From: JANQRV01 sp964533785
GTDB lineage: Bacteria > Bacteroidota > Bacteroidia > Chitinophagales > Saprospiraceae
DNA length: 8,344 nt
Assembly (NCBI GenBank): GCA_964533785.1
Contig: CAZHNG010000304.1
Location: forward strand, 1 to 8,344
Reading direction: 5' to 3'
Notes under the pieces: model-generated
Databases searched by the model: none
What the model was told of the DNA's origin: nothing
What the model saw: only the letters and a program-made list of their open reading frames with translations
Made by a program: the position numbers and the translations under genes
Shown here: piece by piece, positions 1-6,722 of the stretch
Numbering within the stretch: the stretch's first letter is position 1
How the letters are laid out: the number at the start of each line of letters is the position of its first letter

Positions 1-1
1 G

Positions 2-301
2 TTTGAAAGTCGTTTGTTTTTTGTGGATAAGCTCATAGATATGGGCGCGCGCATTATTCTTTGTGATCCCCACCGGGCAACTGTAATTGGTTTGGGACGG
101 CGTTATCCATTAAGGGGAATATCTATGACCTCGCCTGATATTAGAGCCGGCGTGGCTTTGCTGATCGCTGCTTTGTCGGCAAAAGGAAAAAGTTTAATTT
201 ACAACATTGATCAAATTGACCGGGGCTATGAATCAATTGACGTCCGTTTGAACCAAATCGGAGCTAATATTAAAAGACTTAAGCTACATGATTCTCTATA
301 A
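2..301 (+). CDS. murA: UDP-N-acetylglucosamine 1-carboxyvinyltransferase (MurA), C-terminal part
   Basis: This is the last 99 codons of a gene that begins left of the window; the open frame runs in from base 2 (FESRLFFVDKL...), so an in-frame TTG at 14 is not the start. MurA transfers enolpyruvate from PEP to UDP-GlcNAc, the first committed step of peptidoglycan synthesis in the cytoplasm. The visible part matches the end of the EPSP-synthase-like fold: F-E-S-R-x-F-x-V-D-x-L-x-x-M-G-A, then DPHRATVIG, then SPDIRAGVALLIAALSA, then QIDRGYE and a final GANIKRL. The arginines in SPDIRAG and IDRGYE correspond to the conserved PEP/UDP-GlcNAc-binding arginines of the family (R331 and R397 in E. coli, from memory). 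The DPHR and SPDIRAG wording is typical of Bacteroidota MurA. The stop codon lies inside the next gene, with a 14-nt overlap, which suggests co-transcription and perhaps translational coupling. The alternative EPSP synthase (AroA) is unlikely given IDRGYE. Confidence 0.93.
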   Translation, partial: FESRLFFVDKLIDMGARIILCDPHRATVIGLGRRYPLRGISMTSPDIRAGVALLIAALSAKGKSLIYNIDQIDRGYESIDVRLNQIGANIKRLKLHDSL

Positions 302-626
302 TATCACAATCAAGATCGATCATAATTGCGCTAATAATTGGTTAAAATGGATAGAAGAAACACAAATACCTGCTATGATGGAAACTGGTTTCTTCAGAGG
401 GTACAAGATATGCAGGCTGCTGCATGACGTTGAAGAGCCGGATGGTGCAACCTACGCTTTACAATTATTTTGCGACAGCATCTCTCATTTAACGACTTTC
501 CAAAAGTACCACGAAGAACGATTTAAGACTACATTATACGAAAACTATGGAGGCCGGTATGTCATTTTTACCACAATTTTGAAAGTGGTAAAAGACAAAA
601 TGGGTATGAACTACCACTATAATTGA
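288..626 (+). CDS. DUF4286 family protein
   Basis: This is a 112-residue soluble protein with no signal peptide or membrane segment. The pattern M-I-L-Y-N-I-T-I-K-I-D at the start, then W-L-K-W (18-21) and IPAMMETGFF (27-36), then TYALQLFC (55-62) and a closing YVIFTTILKVV (91-101) fits DUF4286, a small family common in Bacteroidota and resembling a ferredoxin-like alpha-beta (dimeric alpha-beta barrel) fold. Its molecular function is not known to me. The ATG at 288 sits 14 nt inside the end of murA in another frame; no later start keeps the conserved N-terminal strand, so the overlap is probably real. No Shine-Dalgarno is visible, so translation may depend on ribosomes finishing murA. The tail after residue 103 (DKMGMNYHYN) is probably a variable extension. 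The family call rests on recalled sequence pattern, not a search. Confidence 0.82.
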   Translation: MILYNITIKIDHNCANNWLKWIEETQIPAMMETGFFRGYKICRLLHDVEEPDGATYALQLFCDSISHLTTFQKYHEERFKTTLYENYGGRYVIFTTILKVVKDKMGMNYHYN

Positions 627-763
627 TCGAATAAATAACCCCCTATGCTTTCTTTTTTCTTCTCTTTACAAAATTATTACTTAATGATAATTGGTTTGTC
701 GGCCTAAGTATGGAAACATTAGGGCGAGTGTCCTGAATTTGCTTTCAAACTAACCAGATAATA

Positions 764-1924
764 ATGTCAAATATTTTTAATCTTACAGAAGAACAATTAG
801 CCGTCAAAGAAGCGGCCAGAGAGTTTGCACAAAAACAGCTTAAACCTGGTGTGATCGATCGCGATAAAAAGATGCGCTATCCAACCGAAGAAGTAAGAAT
901 GATGAGCGAACTGGGATTTATGGGGATGATGACTTCTCCGGAATATGGAGGAGGAGGAATGGATACTTTGTCTTATGTTTTGGCTATGGAAGAGATTTCC
1001 AAGATTGATAATTCTTGTTCAGTAATTATGTCGGTGAATAATTCACTGGTATGCTGGGGAATCGAGCAATTTGGTTCTCAAGCACAAAAGGAAAAATACC
1101 TGACCAAAATAGCTACGGGTGAATGGATCGGGGCTTTTTGTTTGTCGGAACCTGAAGCCGGCAGTGACGCAACCAGTCAACGCACTACTGCCGTTGATAT
1201 GGGGGATCATTACTTGCTGAATGGTACCAAAAACTGGATCACCAATGGTGGGACGTCAAAAATCCACCTTGTGATTGCTCAAAGCGATCCTGATGAGGGA
1301 CATCACGGCATTAATGCTTTTATAGTAGAAACAGATTGGGATGGGGTAACCATCGGCGCCAAAGAAGATAAGCTTGGTATACGGTCTTCCGATACGCATA
1401 CCATTATGTATACGGATGTAAAAGTGCCTAAGGAAAACCGGATCGGTGAAGATGGCTTTGGGTTTAAATTCGCTATGAAAGTTTTATCAGGGGGCAGAAT
1501 TGGAATAGCCGCCCAGGCATTGGGGATAGCTGCGGGCGCTTACGAATTGTCACTATCCTACGCGCAGGAACGCAAAGCATTCGGTAAGCCGATTATAGAC
1601 CATCAAGCTATTGCATTTAAGTTGGCCGATATGGCTACGGAAATCGAGGCAGCGAGAATGTTGGTATACCGTTCTGCTATCTACAAAGATATTGGAAAGG
1701 AATACGGAGTGGCTAGTTCAATGGCAAAATTGTATGCTTCTAAGGTAGCTATGGAGCAGACCGTAGAAGCTGTACAAATTCACGGAGGATATGGTTTTGT
1801 CAAGGAATACCATGTGGAACGGTTGATGCGAGATGCTAAAATCACCCAAATATATGAGGGAACCTCTGAAATTCAGAAAATTGTAATTTCCAGAAATATT
1901 CTTAAAGGCCAATTATACCTCTGA
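764..1924 (+). CDS. Acyl-CoA dehydrogenase, short-chain (butyryl-CoA dehydrogenase-like)
   Basis: This is a 386-residue FAD enzyme, the usual full length for the family, that oxidises acyl-CoA to trans-2-enoyl-CoA in fatty-acid or branched-chain amino-acid breakdown and passes electrons to electron-transfer flavoprotein. Domains in order are the N-terminal helical domain (about 6-117), the middle beta domain (about 121-230) and the C-terminal helical domain (about 233-382). Signature 1 is CLSEPEAGSDATS (126-138) and signature 2 runs 338-357 (Q-I-H-G-G-Y-G-F...R-D). The catalytic base is E365 in IYEGTSEIQ, the position used by short-chain and bacterial butyryl-CoA dehydrogenases. Substrate chain length is not certain: isovaleryl- or glutaryl-CoA type enzymes share much of this, but E365 at this site argues against isovaleryl-CoA dehydrogenase, which has its base elsewhere. 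The ATG has no Shine-Dalgarno. Flanking gaps of 137 and 189 bp suggest it is transcribed alone; no etf genes are in view. Confidence 0.94.
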   Translation: MSNIFNLTEEQLAVKEAAREFAQKQLKPGVIDRDKKMRYPTEEVRMMSELGFMGMMTSPEYGGGGMDTLSYVLAMEEISKIDNSCSVIMSVNNSLVCWGIEQFGSQAQKEKYLTKIATGEWIGAFCLSEPEAGSDATSQRTTAVDMGDHYLLNGTKNWITNGGTSKIHLVIAQSDPDEGHHGINAFIVETDWDGVTIGAKEDKLGIRSSDTHTIMYTDVKVPKENRIGEDGFGFKFAMKVLSGGRIGIAAQALGIAAGAYELSLSYAQERKAFGKPIIDHQAIAFKLADMATEIEAARMLVYRSAIYKDIGKEYGVASSMAKLYASKVAMEQTVEAVQIHGGYGFVKEYHVERLMRDAKITQIYEGTSEIQKIVISRNILKGQLYL

Positions 1925-1985
1925 TTTGGTTTGGCTAATTGACTTAATGCTCCGTCATTGTGCAATTCATCGAATAAAGTACTAT

Positions 1986-2005
1986 AAACTTAACTTAATA
2001 AGTTT
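1986..2005 (+). terminator. Weak A/T-rich stem-loop after acyl-CoA dehydrogenase gene
   Basis: AAACTTA (1986-1992) pairs with TAAGTTT (1999-2005) around a 6-nt loop, and with one bulged T the pairing extends to CTA/TAG outside. It begins 62 nt after the stop codon. The stem has a single G-C pair in its core and only a short T run follows, so it could be a weak terminator or chance in A/T-rich DNA. This is inference from complementarity only. Confidence 0.22.
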
Positions 2006-2113
2006 TAGCAACAAAGTCTTATCATTGTACTGAACAATTAAGTTGTCTGGATTGTACTCGTATCAAGTTGTTGGCAGCAACCAATAGTGCCTTTTTAGAT
2101 CAGCATATAATAA

Positions 2114-3238
2114 ATGAAAGGAGCATTTCAAATTGCAAGATTATTTAATATTCCCGTACGTATCCATTGGACTTTTGTTTTGGTTATTGTGTGGGTAATC
2201 TATAACGTAAGGGTGCAAGAAGGCACTTATAACTGGACTTCCATTTTACTGCAAACACTATTTGTGCTTTTACTCTTCACCTGTGTTGTATTGCATGAAT
2301 TTGGGCACGCGTTGACCGCGAGAAAATACGGAGTAAAAACGTTAGACATCATTCTGTCACCCATTGGTGGAGTGGCAAGGCTAGACCGGATGCCCGATAA
2401 ACCCATCCAGGAATTTTGGGTAGCCATCGCAGGCCCGTTGGTCAATTTTGCTATAATATTGCTATTAGCCGGTTTTCTGGTTTTATTTCGGGGAATAGAC
2501 ATCAATGCCTTCAGAAATATGTTAGAATTAGTACGTAACCCGAATAGTAATGTCTTTCTTACCCCGCTGGATCAAACCATCTTCATTTTGATCCTGATCA
2601 ATTTTGTCCTGGCAGCCTTTAACTTATTACCTGCTTTTCCATTAGACGGCGGTCGCATTTTCAGGGCGCTTCTATCCATAAGGTTTGGCAGGCTTAGAGC
2701 TACGCGTATCGCCTCCCTTATTGGGCAAGTATTTGCTGTTTTACTACTGGTATACGGACTTTGGCAGAGCCAATTTATCACCGCTTTTATCGGATTCTTT
2801 GTATTTACAACTGCGACGGGCGAATACCGTTCTGTAAAATGGGAAACTGCGCTAAATCAATATTTTGTTAAAGACATTTTGCAAAGTCAATTCAAATATC
2901 TAACCCCAGAAAATTCTTTATCCGAAGCGATTGCGCTGCTCGAAATGAATAACAACCAGTCCTTTCTCATCATCGATCCCCATTCCCACAAAGTAGTAGG
3001 TGCTGTCGAAACTAAAACACTGAAAGCAAATTCGAAAAAAAACCCACCAGGTACCCTGTTGTCGGAAATAGCCCGGCCCCTTCCAGCTATCTTAAACCCT
3101 GAAGACTCTCTCAGAGTCGCTTACCATAAAATGCAACAAACTCAAATAAGTATCCTTCCGGTAATAGAGTTCGATGAATTGATCGGAATACTAACAATGA
3201 AAGATATCGAACAATTCGTTGGCAAGCTTGGCAAATAA
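2114..3238 (+). CDS. Site-2 protease family (M50) membrane metalloprotease with CBS pair
   Basis: This is a 374-residue polytopic inner-membrane protein. Zinc-protease hallmarks are HEFGH at 61-65 (H61, E62 catalytic, H65) inside a hydrophobic helix, an AGPLVNF motif at 106-112, and the third-ligand motif NLLPAFPLDGGR at 170-181 with D178. Hydrophobic segments lie at about 17-31, 46-61, 102-124, 154-172, 197-216 and 220-234. The cytosolic tail holds two CBS-like repeats: about 253-302 (LTPENSLSEAIALLE...FLIIDPHSHKVVGAVE) and about 315-369 (ILNPEDSLRVAYHKM...ILPVIEFDELIGILTMKDI). The layout resembles the CBS-bearing S2P group (Rip3/SpoIVFB-like) that cleaves membrane substrates, often anti-sigma factors, with CBS domains possibly sensing adenine nucleotides. 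No anti-sigma factor or sigma factor gene is beside it, so the substrate is unknown. The start is the first ATG before the conserved FNIPVRIHWT block; no Shine-Dalgarno is visible. Confidence 0.92.
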   Translation: MKGAFQIARLFNIPVRIHWTFVLVIVWVIYNVRVQEGTYNWTSILLQTLFVLLLFTCVVLHEFGHALTARKYGVKTLDIILSPIGGVARLDRMPDKPIQEFWVAIAGPLVNFAIILLLAGFLVLFRGIDINAFRNMLELVRNPNSNVFLTPLDQTIFILILINFVLAAFNLLPAFPLDGGRIFRALLSIRFGRLRATRIASLIGQVFAVLLLVYGLWQSQFITAFIGFFVFTTATGEYRSVKWETALNQYFVKDILQSQFKYLTPENSLSEAIALLEMNNNQSFLIIDPHSHKVVGAVETKTLKANSKKNPPGTLLSEIARPLPAILNPEDSLRVAYHKMQQTQISILPVIEFDELIGILTMKDIEQFVGKLGK

Positions 3239-3291
3239 TATTTTGCAGACTGGCTTTTTGGCCCATTTTTATTGGTGTTGAAAAATATTTT

Positions 3292-3328
3292 CAAAAGATT
3301 TTCCACAGTAGTGAATCTTTTGTTTTTA
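3292..3328 (+). terminator. Candidate intrinsic terminator after the M50 protease gene
   Basis: CAAAAGATT (3292-3300) and AATCTTTTG (3314-3322) form a perfect 9-bp stem with a 13-nt loop, followed at once by a run of five Ts. It starts 54 nt after the protease stop codon, a sensible place for a terminator. Only two of nine pairs are G-C, so it would be weak. The loop carries TTCCACAG, so the same bases form the DnaA-box-like site at 3299-3307; the dyad may instead serve a DNA-binding role. Confidence 0.35.
3299..3307 (+). promoter_or_regulatory. DnaA-box-like 9-mer TTTTCCACA
   Basis: TTTTCCACA fits the relaxed DnaA box TTWTNCACA at every position. It lies about 190 bp left of the main cluster before dnaB and overlaps the stem-loop at 3292-3322. 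A single relaxed match in A/T-rich DNA is not strong evidence by itself. Confidence 0.3.
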
Positions 3329-3493
3329 TAAGTTGTTTTTCATTCAAAAAGTATTGCAAATGGGTATGTTTTCTTAAATGCTTCATTTAGAATCGTTTTA
3401 TAAAGTGATAGTGTAAAAATGCCACAAACTTTTCTGGAGAAAAAGTAAAAAAATTTAACGCATACTTAACAAACTTCAGGGGAGGGTGTGTGT

Positions 3494-3535
3494 TTATCCA
3501 CATTTTACGCTGGAATATTCCACAATCGTGGAAAA
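3494..3535. promoter_or_regulatory. Cluster of DnaA-box-like sites and a 12-bp palindrome
   Basis: TTATCCACA at 3494-3502 is a perfect consensus DnaA box. TATTCCACA at 3516-3524 differs from TTWTNCACA at one position, and CGTGGAAAA at 3527-3535 is, on the minus strand, TTTTCCACG, also one mismatch. Their left ends are 22 and 11 bp apart, close to two and one helical turns, so a protein could bind them on one face. TGGAATATTCCA (3511-3522) is a perfect palindrome overlapping the second site. The cluster lies about 100 bp before dnaB and just upstream of its likely promoter. It could be a DnaA-controlled operator or part of a replication origin. Confidence 0.45.
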
Positions 3536-3544
3536 CCACTCTGT

Positions 3545-3575
3545 TTTCCCTAACCTTGAATTTACATTACATTTG
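3545..3575 (+). promoter_or_regulatory. Bacteroidota-type promoter for dnaB
   Basis: TACATTTG at 3568-3575 matches the Bacteroidota -7 consensus TAnnTTTG exactly. TTTC at 3545-3548 matches three of four bases of the -33 TTTG element with a 19-bp spacer, as expected. Initiation would fall near 3582, giving a leader of about 50 nt to the dnaB ATG. The DnaA-box-like sites end 9 bp before the -33 element, a position suited to control of this promoter. Confidence 0.45.
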
Positions 3576-3631
3576 CGATCCCAAATTTTTTCTGCTTTGA
3601 CCACCGATCATTTTAATTAATACTACCGGAC

Positions 3632-5152
3632 ATGGACGATTCTTTACAAAAAATAGCCAAAAAGAGAAATTATTCGAAGAAGCGCAACGAAGACCTGTCG
3701 AATTATGTGTTTGGTAAAGTTCAGCCTCAAGCCTTACCATTGGAAGAAGCTGTTTTAGGAGCTTTAATGCTGGACAAGGATGCACTGGCGGTTGTTTTGG
3801 ATATTTTGCGCGCGGATAGCTTTTATTTAGAAAGCCATCAGATGATTTTTAAGGCTATGCTCCGCTTATTCGAACGGTCGAAACCGATCGACTTGCTGAC
3901 GGTGATGGAAGAATTGAAAAAAAGCGGGGAGCTAGAGCTGGTGGGTGGGCCGTCATATTTAGCGGAATTGACGGAGCGCGTGGCATCGGCAGCGAATATA
4001 GAATACCACGCCCGGATTATTGCCCAGAAATTTATTCAGAGAGAACTCATCCGGGTGTCTACCCAGATCATCAAGGATGCATACGAAGATACCACTGATG
4101 TTTTTGAACTGTTGGATACGGCTGAGCAGGGCTTGTTTTCGATCGCACAGCAAAATATGAGTCGCGGCTACGAAAGTATGGGCGGCCTTTCAACCAAGTT
4201 ATTGAAACAACTGGAAGAGCTTAAGCAACGCGAAGATGGGCTCACTGGTGTTCCAACCGGGTTTACTGAGCTGGACCGCCTTACTTCCGGCTGGCAATCC
4301 TCCGATCTTATTATCGTTGCGGCCCGTCCCGGTATGGGTAAAACATCTTTTGTTTTGTCTTTGGCCAAAAATGCCGCTGCTGACTTTGGTAAACCCGTTG
4401 CGGTATTTTCGCTGGAAATGTCGAATGTGCAGTTAGCGACGAGAATCATTTCTATGCAAGCCGAGATTTCCGGTAGTAAAATGAGGAATGGCCAATTGGA
4501 AGATTACGAATGGCAGCAACTCCACACCGCTATTGAACGCATCAGCGAAGCCCCGATCTACATTGACGATACTCCCGGTATTAACATCTTTGAATTGCGG
4601 GCCAAGTGCCGACGAATGAAAATGCAACACGATATTCAGCTCATTATTATCGATTATCTACAATTAATGAGTGGTGGTGGTGATAATAACCGGGGTAACC
4701 GGGAGCAGGAGATTAGCGCTATTTCAAGGGCACTCAAAGGATTGGCTAAGGAGCTTGAAGTGCCGGTCATTGCACTTTCGCAGTTGAGCCGTGCAGTGGA
4801 AGTTCGGGGTGGTACCAAGCGGCCGCAGTTGTCTGATTTACGTGAATCCGGCGCGATCGAGCAGGATGCAGACATCGTTTCCTTCATATACAGACCAGAA
4901 TATTACGACATCCTGGAAGACGAGGAAGGGATGTCCCTCAAGGGCATCGCTGAGATCATCGTAGCCAAACACCGGAATGGAGCCCTCAAAACAGTTAAAC
5001 TTAAATTCACCGACGAATTCGCCCGCTTCTCCGATTTAGATGATGACGAATTCGGCAACTTTGTTGATGAAAGCTCCAATTTTGACAACCCCTACAATAA
5101 TGTGATCACGAAACAATCGAAGATTAATGAGGAGGAGGATATTCCGTTTTAG
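3632..5152 (+). CDS. dnaB: Replicative DNA helicase DnaB
   Basis: This is a 506-residue hexameric ATP-driven 5'-3' helicase that unwinds the chromosome fork and recruits primase. A basic N-terminal leader (about 1-28) precedes the conserved QPQALPLEEAVLGALMLD; the N-terminal primase-interacting domain covers about 31-135, a linker about 136-195, and the RecA-like motor about 200-465. Motor motifs are Walker A ARPGMGKTS (231-239, K237), SLEMS with E262, Walker B LIIIDYLQLM (337-346, D341), SQLSR (383-387), ESGAIEQDAD (405-414) and AKHRNG with the arginine finger R448. All key residues are present and no intein interrupts the Walker A or later motifs. The last 40 residues are acidic and finish EEEDIPF, resembling the SSB C-terminal tip. 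The start is the first ATG in frame, 24 nt after the upstream stop context ends; no Shine-Dalgarno is visible. A Bacteroidota-type promoter and DnaA-box-like sites lie upstream. Confidence 0.97.
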   Translation: MDDSLQKIAKKRNYSKKRNEDLSNYVFGKVQPQALPLEEAVLGALMLDKDALAVVLDILRADSFYLESHQMIFKAMLRLFERSKPIDLLTVMEELKKSGELELVGGPSYLAELTERVASAANIEYHARIIAQKFIQRELIRVSTQIIKDAYEDTTDVFELLDTAEQGLFSIAQQNMSRGYESMGGLSTKLLKQLEELKQREDGLTGVPTGFTELDRLTSGWQSSDLIIVAARPGMGKTSFVLSLAKNAAADFGKPVAVFSLEMSNVQLATRIISMQAEISGSKMRNGQLEDYEWQQLHTAIERISEAPIYIDDTPGINIFELRAKCRRMKMQHDIQLIIIDYLQLMSGGGDNNRGNREQEISAISRALKGLAKELEVPVIALSQLSRAVEVRGGTKRPQLSDLRESGAIEQDADIVSFIYRPEYYDILEDEEGMSLKGIAEIIVAKHRNGALKTVKLKFTDEFARFSDLDDDEFGNFVDESSNFDNPYNNVITKQSKINEEEDIPF

Positions 5153-5171
5153 TAAAGCACTAGGTTAATTT

Positions 5172-6722
5172 TCAATCATTTTTTTTAATCACCTTCACCA
5201 TTGCCCGGTATAGTATCGGGGCAGTCTCCGGTCCGACTGAGTTAATCTCTCCGTAGGGGGCTTTCTCATAATCGTAGATATAAGGGGCCTCTTCATCCCA
5301 TTCACTTTTGGGGATGATGTAACCGATCATATCATTGGAAAGGCCGACCGTGAATTTGTATTTGCCCGGCATCAGATCTCGTAAGGGTGGAACTTCTATT
5401 GGCGGGCCATTGAAATCCCGTCCGGTTGGTTCCTCAATACCGCCATTGATAATCTCAGGATAGATCTCCCCGGGCTGGTGTAAAAAACTGGCGGGCCCTA
5501 ACTGCCAGAAGCAGACTTCTGAGCGGATCTTCATCCAGCCCGAAAAGCCTCGTTCAAAAATACCCAGAAAAGCACCAAGGCGGTAAAGAGGATTAGTCAT
5601 GGGTAATGTTACGGACTGAGCCCGCAACTCAATACTACCATTGGCGATCTCATCGTAATCCTGCAGCGCTTTTAAGCTCAATAATGCTAACCGGTCACCC
5701 TGTGCTTTGGCTTTTGGAAAGGTGGGTTCGAAATAAGTCGTATCGCCGAAAAGCGAGGTAATACCCATATCGGGAGAAGTGGTCATTAAGCCGCCGATGG
5801 CACCATTGACGAATACCGTAGTACCTCCTAGCCCCTCAGCAAATACAGAATCCCGTTCCACTACCCCCTTTTCTATACCTTCACGGAAGTAATGGACAAA
5901 GTCAGAAGTGATCAAAAGGTTTTTGTTCCATAGGGTCTCGGGATGATTGGACCATTGCACTAAAGTGCCCAGGGTAGTGTCAGTTTCCAGATCAATCGCC
6001 TGCATCAAATGGATGGCAGGGTCCATGACGATCGGTTTGCGGCTGTCTTCTACCAGATTCTGAGCGCCATCGGCATCCATCGCAAATCGGAGTTTGGCCG
6101 GGCGTATACGACTGGCGGCCTGGTCAATCGATTTGGCAGATTGTTCTACTAAATATTGAATATATTGCTTGTTGAGACCACTTTTGAATTCACTCTCCCC
6201 CCACATACCAATTACGTCGGGACCTTCGTGGGTATGACTACTACACACAATGACATAGTCGATACCGGCCTGTTCACTCACCGCCTGTCTGATACGGATA
6301 ACATCATCAGCTCCCAAACCGATACAGTCTAAAGAGACAAGCGCTAGCCGGGTGTTGCCGTCATCGATCACTATCGATCGGGCCCACAACTCATCGTGTA
6401 TGCCCTGGGCCGGACGGTTGTTTTGAAAGCCGGCGATCCAAACGCGATCAAACCGACCATTATCGTTTTTATCTTCAAAAGTATCCCCATCGTCCGGGTT
6501 GTATTGGGCATCTCCGTTAGCATCAATCCACGTATCAGGTACCTCTGGTGTGATAGTGAATGCCGCAAAACCAACTTTTAGTTGTTGAGGAGTAGAGGCT
6601 TCGATGTTCAGATTCACCTCATAACCAGGAAACCGGTCCCGTACCCGCCAGTAGATGATCGTCGCACCTACAACAACTATAACAAGCAATAAAAGACCTG
6701 CACGTTTTAACCATTTGATCAT
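5172..6722 (-). CDS. Neutral/alkaline non-lysosomal ceramidase family protein, membrane-anchored
   Basis: This is a 516-residue protein with a basic N-terminus and one hydrophobic helix (about 8-25) that is a signal anchor or signal peptide; there is no lipobox cysteine, so the body is probably periplasmic. Family features in order are VGFAAFTITPE (50-60), GIHDELWARSIVID (107-120) with H109, SSHTHEGPD (161-169) with H163 and H165, WSNHPETL (257-264) with H260, PGE (417-419), and GLSNDMIGYIIP (460-471). These match the metal-binding framework of ceramidases, which hydrolyse the N-acyl bond of ceramide. The usual GDVSPN catalytic-serine segment is replaced by NGAIGGLMTTSP (306-317), so amidase activity is doubtful. 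An insert at 64-95 carries two calcium-loop-like stretches, D67-x-N69-x-D71 and D84-x-N86-x-N88-G-x-F-D92. It is shorter than classic ceramidases (around 650-750 residues), lacking the C-terminal domain. It is convergent with dnaB across 19 bp. Confidence 0.8.
   Translation of the reverse strand: MIKWLKRAGLLLLVIVVVGATIIYWRVRDRFPGYEVNLNIEASTPQQLKVGFAAFTITPEVPDTWIDANGDAQYNPDDGDTFEDKNDNGRFDRVWIAGFQNNRPAQGIHDELWARSIVIDDGNTRLALVSLDCIGLGADDVIRIRQAVSEQAGIDYVIVCSSHTHEGPDVIGMWGESEFKSGLNKQYIQYLVEQSAKSIDQAASRIRPAKLRFAMDADGAQNLVEDSRKPIVMDPAIHLMQAIDLETDTTLGTLVQWSNHPETLWNKNLLITSDFVHYFREGIEKGVVERDSVFAEGLGGTTVFVNGAIGGLMTTSPDMGITSLFGDTTYFEPTFPKAKAQGDRLALLSLKALQDYDEIANGSIELRAQSVTLPMTNPLYRLGAFLGIFERGFSGWMKIRSEVCFWQLGPASFLHQPGEIYPEIINGGIEEPTGRDFNGPPIEVPPLRDLMPGKYKFTVGLSNDMIGYIIPKSEWDEEAPYIYDYEKAPYGEINSVGPETAPILYRAMVKVIKKND

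Larger units (their letters stand above)
3239..3631. other. 393-bp non-coding region upstream of dnaB, A+T-rich, dyad-rich, DnaA-box-like sites
   Basis: I find no gene here; the longest ATG frame noticed on the plus strand (from about 3379) is only 12 codons. The left part holds two overlapping dyads: TTGAAAA/TTTTCAA arms at 3278-3294, and CAAAAGATT/AATCTTTTG arms at 3292-3322. A further dyad, ACTTTTCT-GG-AGAAAA(A)AGT, spans 3428-3446 and is followed by an A-rich tract to about 3475. A cluster of DnaA-box-like 9-mers and a 12-bp palindrome lie at 3494-3535, and a Bacteroidota-type promoter precedes dnaB. The arrangement could be the regulatory leader of dnaB, or an origin-like element. The base pairings and motif matches are seen directly; the role is inferred. 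Confidence 0.6.

Noticed and set aside
22..30. Perfect DnaA box on the minus strand (TGTGGATAA)
   Set aside because: It falls inside conserved MurA codons (F-V-D-K) with no other boxes nearby, so it is explained by the protein sequence.
645..707. Small 20-codon hydrophobic frame between DUF4286 and the acyl-CoA dehydrogenase
   Set aside because: It arises from a T-rich tract, has no recognisable start signal and no family pattern; chance is the simpler explanation.
734..741. TGAATTTG as a -7 promoter element for the acyl-CoA dehydrogenase
   Set aside because: It misses the second base of TAnnTTTG, and no TTTG lies 19-22 bp upstream; too weak to annotate.
2227..2505. Antisense open frame across the M50 protease gene, and similar antisense frames over dnaB and the GTPase gene
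   Set aside because: They lie opposite well-supported genes, carry no family pattern, and reflect codon use of the real strand.
5153..5186. Bidirectional terminator between dnaB and the ceramidase-like gene
   Set aside because: There is a run of eight Ts (5179-5186), but no stem-loop before it; the T run encodes the lysines at the end of the minus-strand protein.
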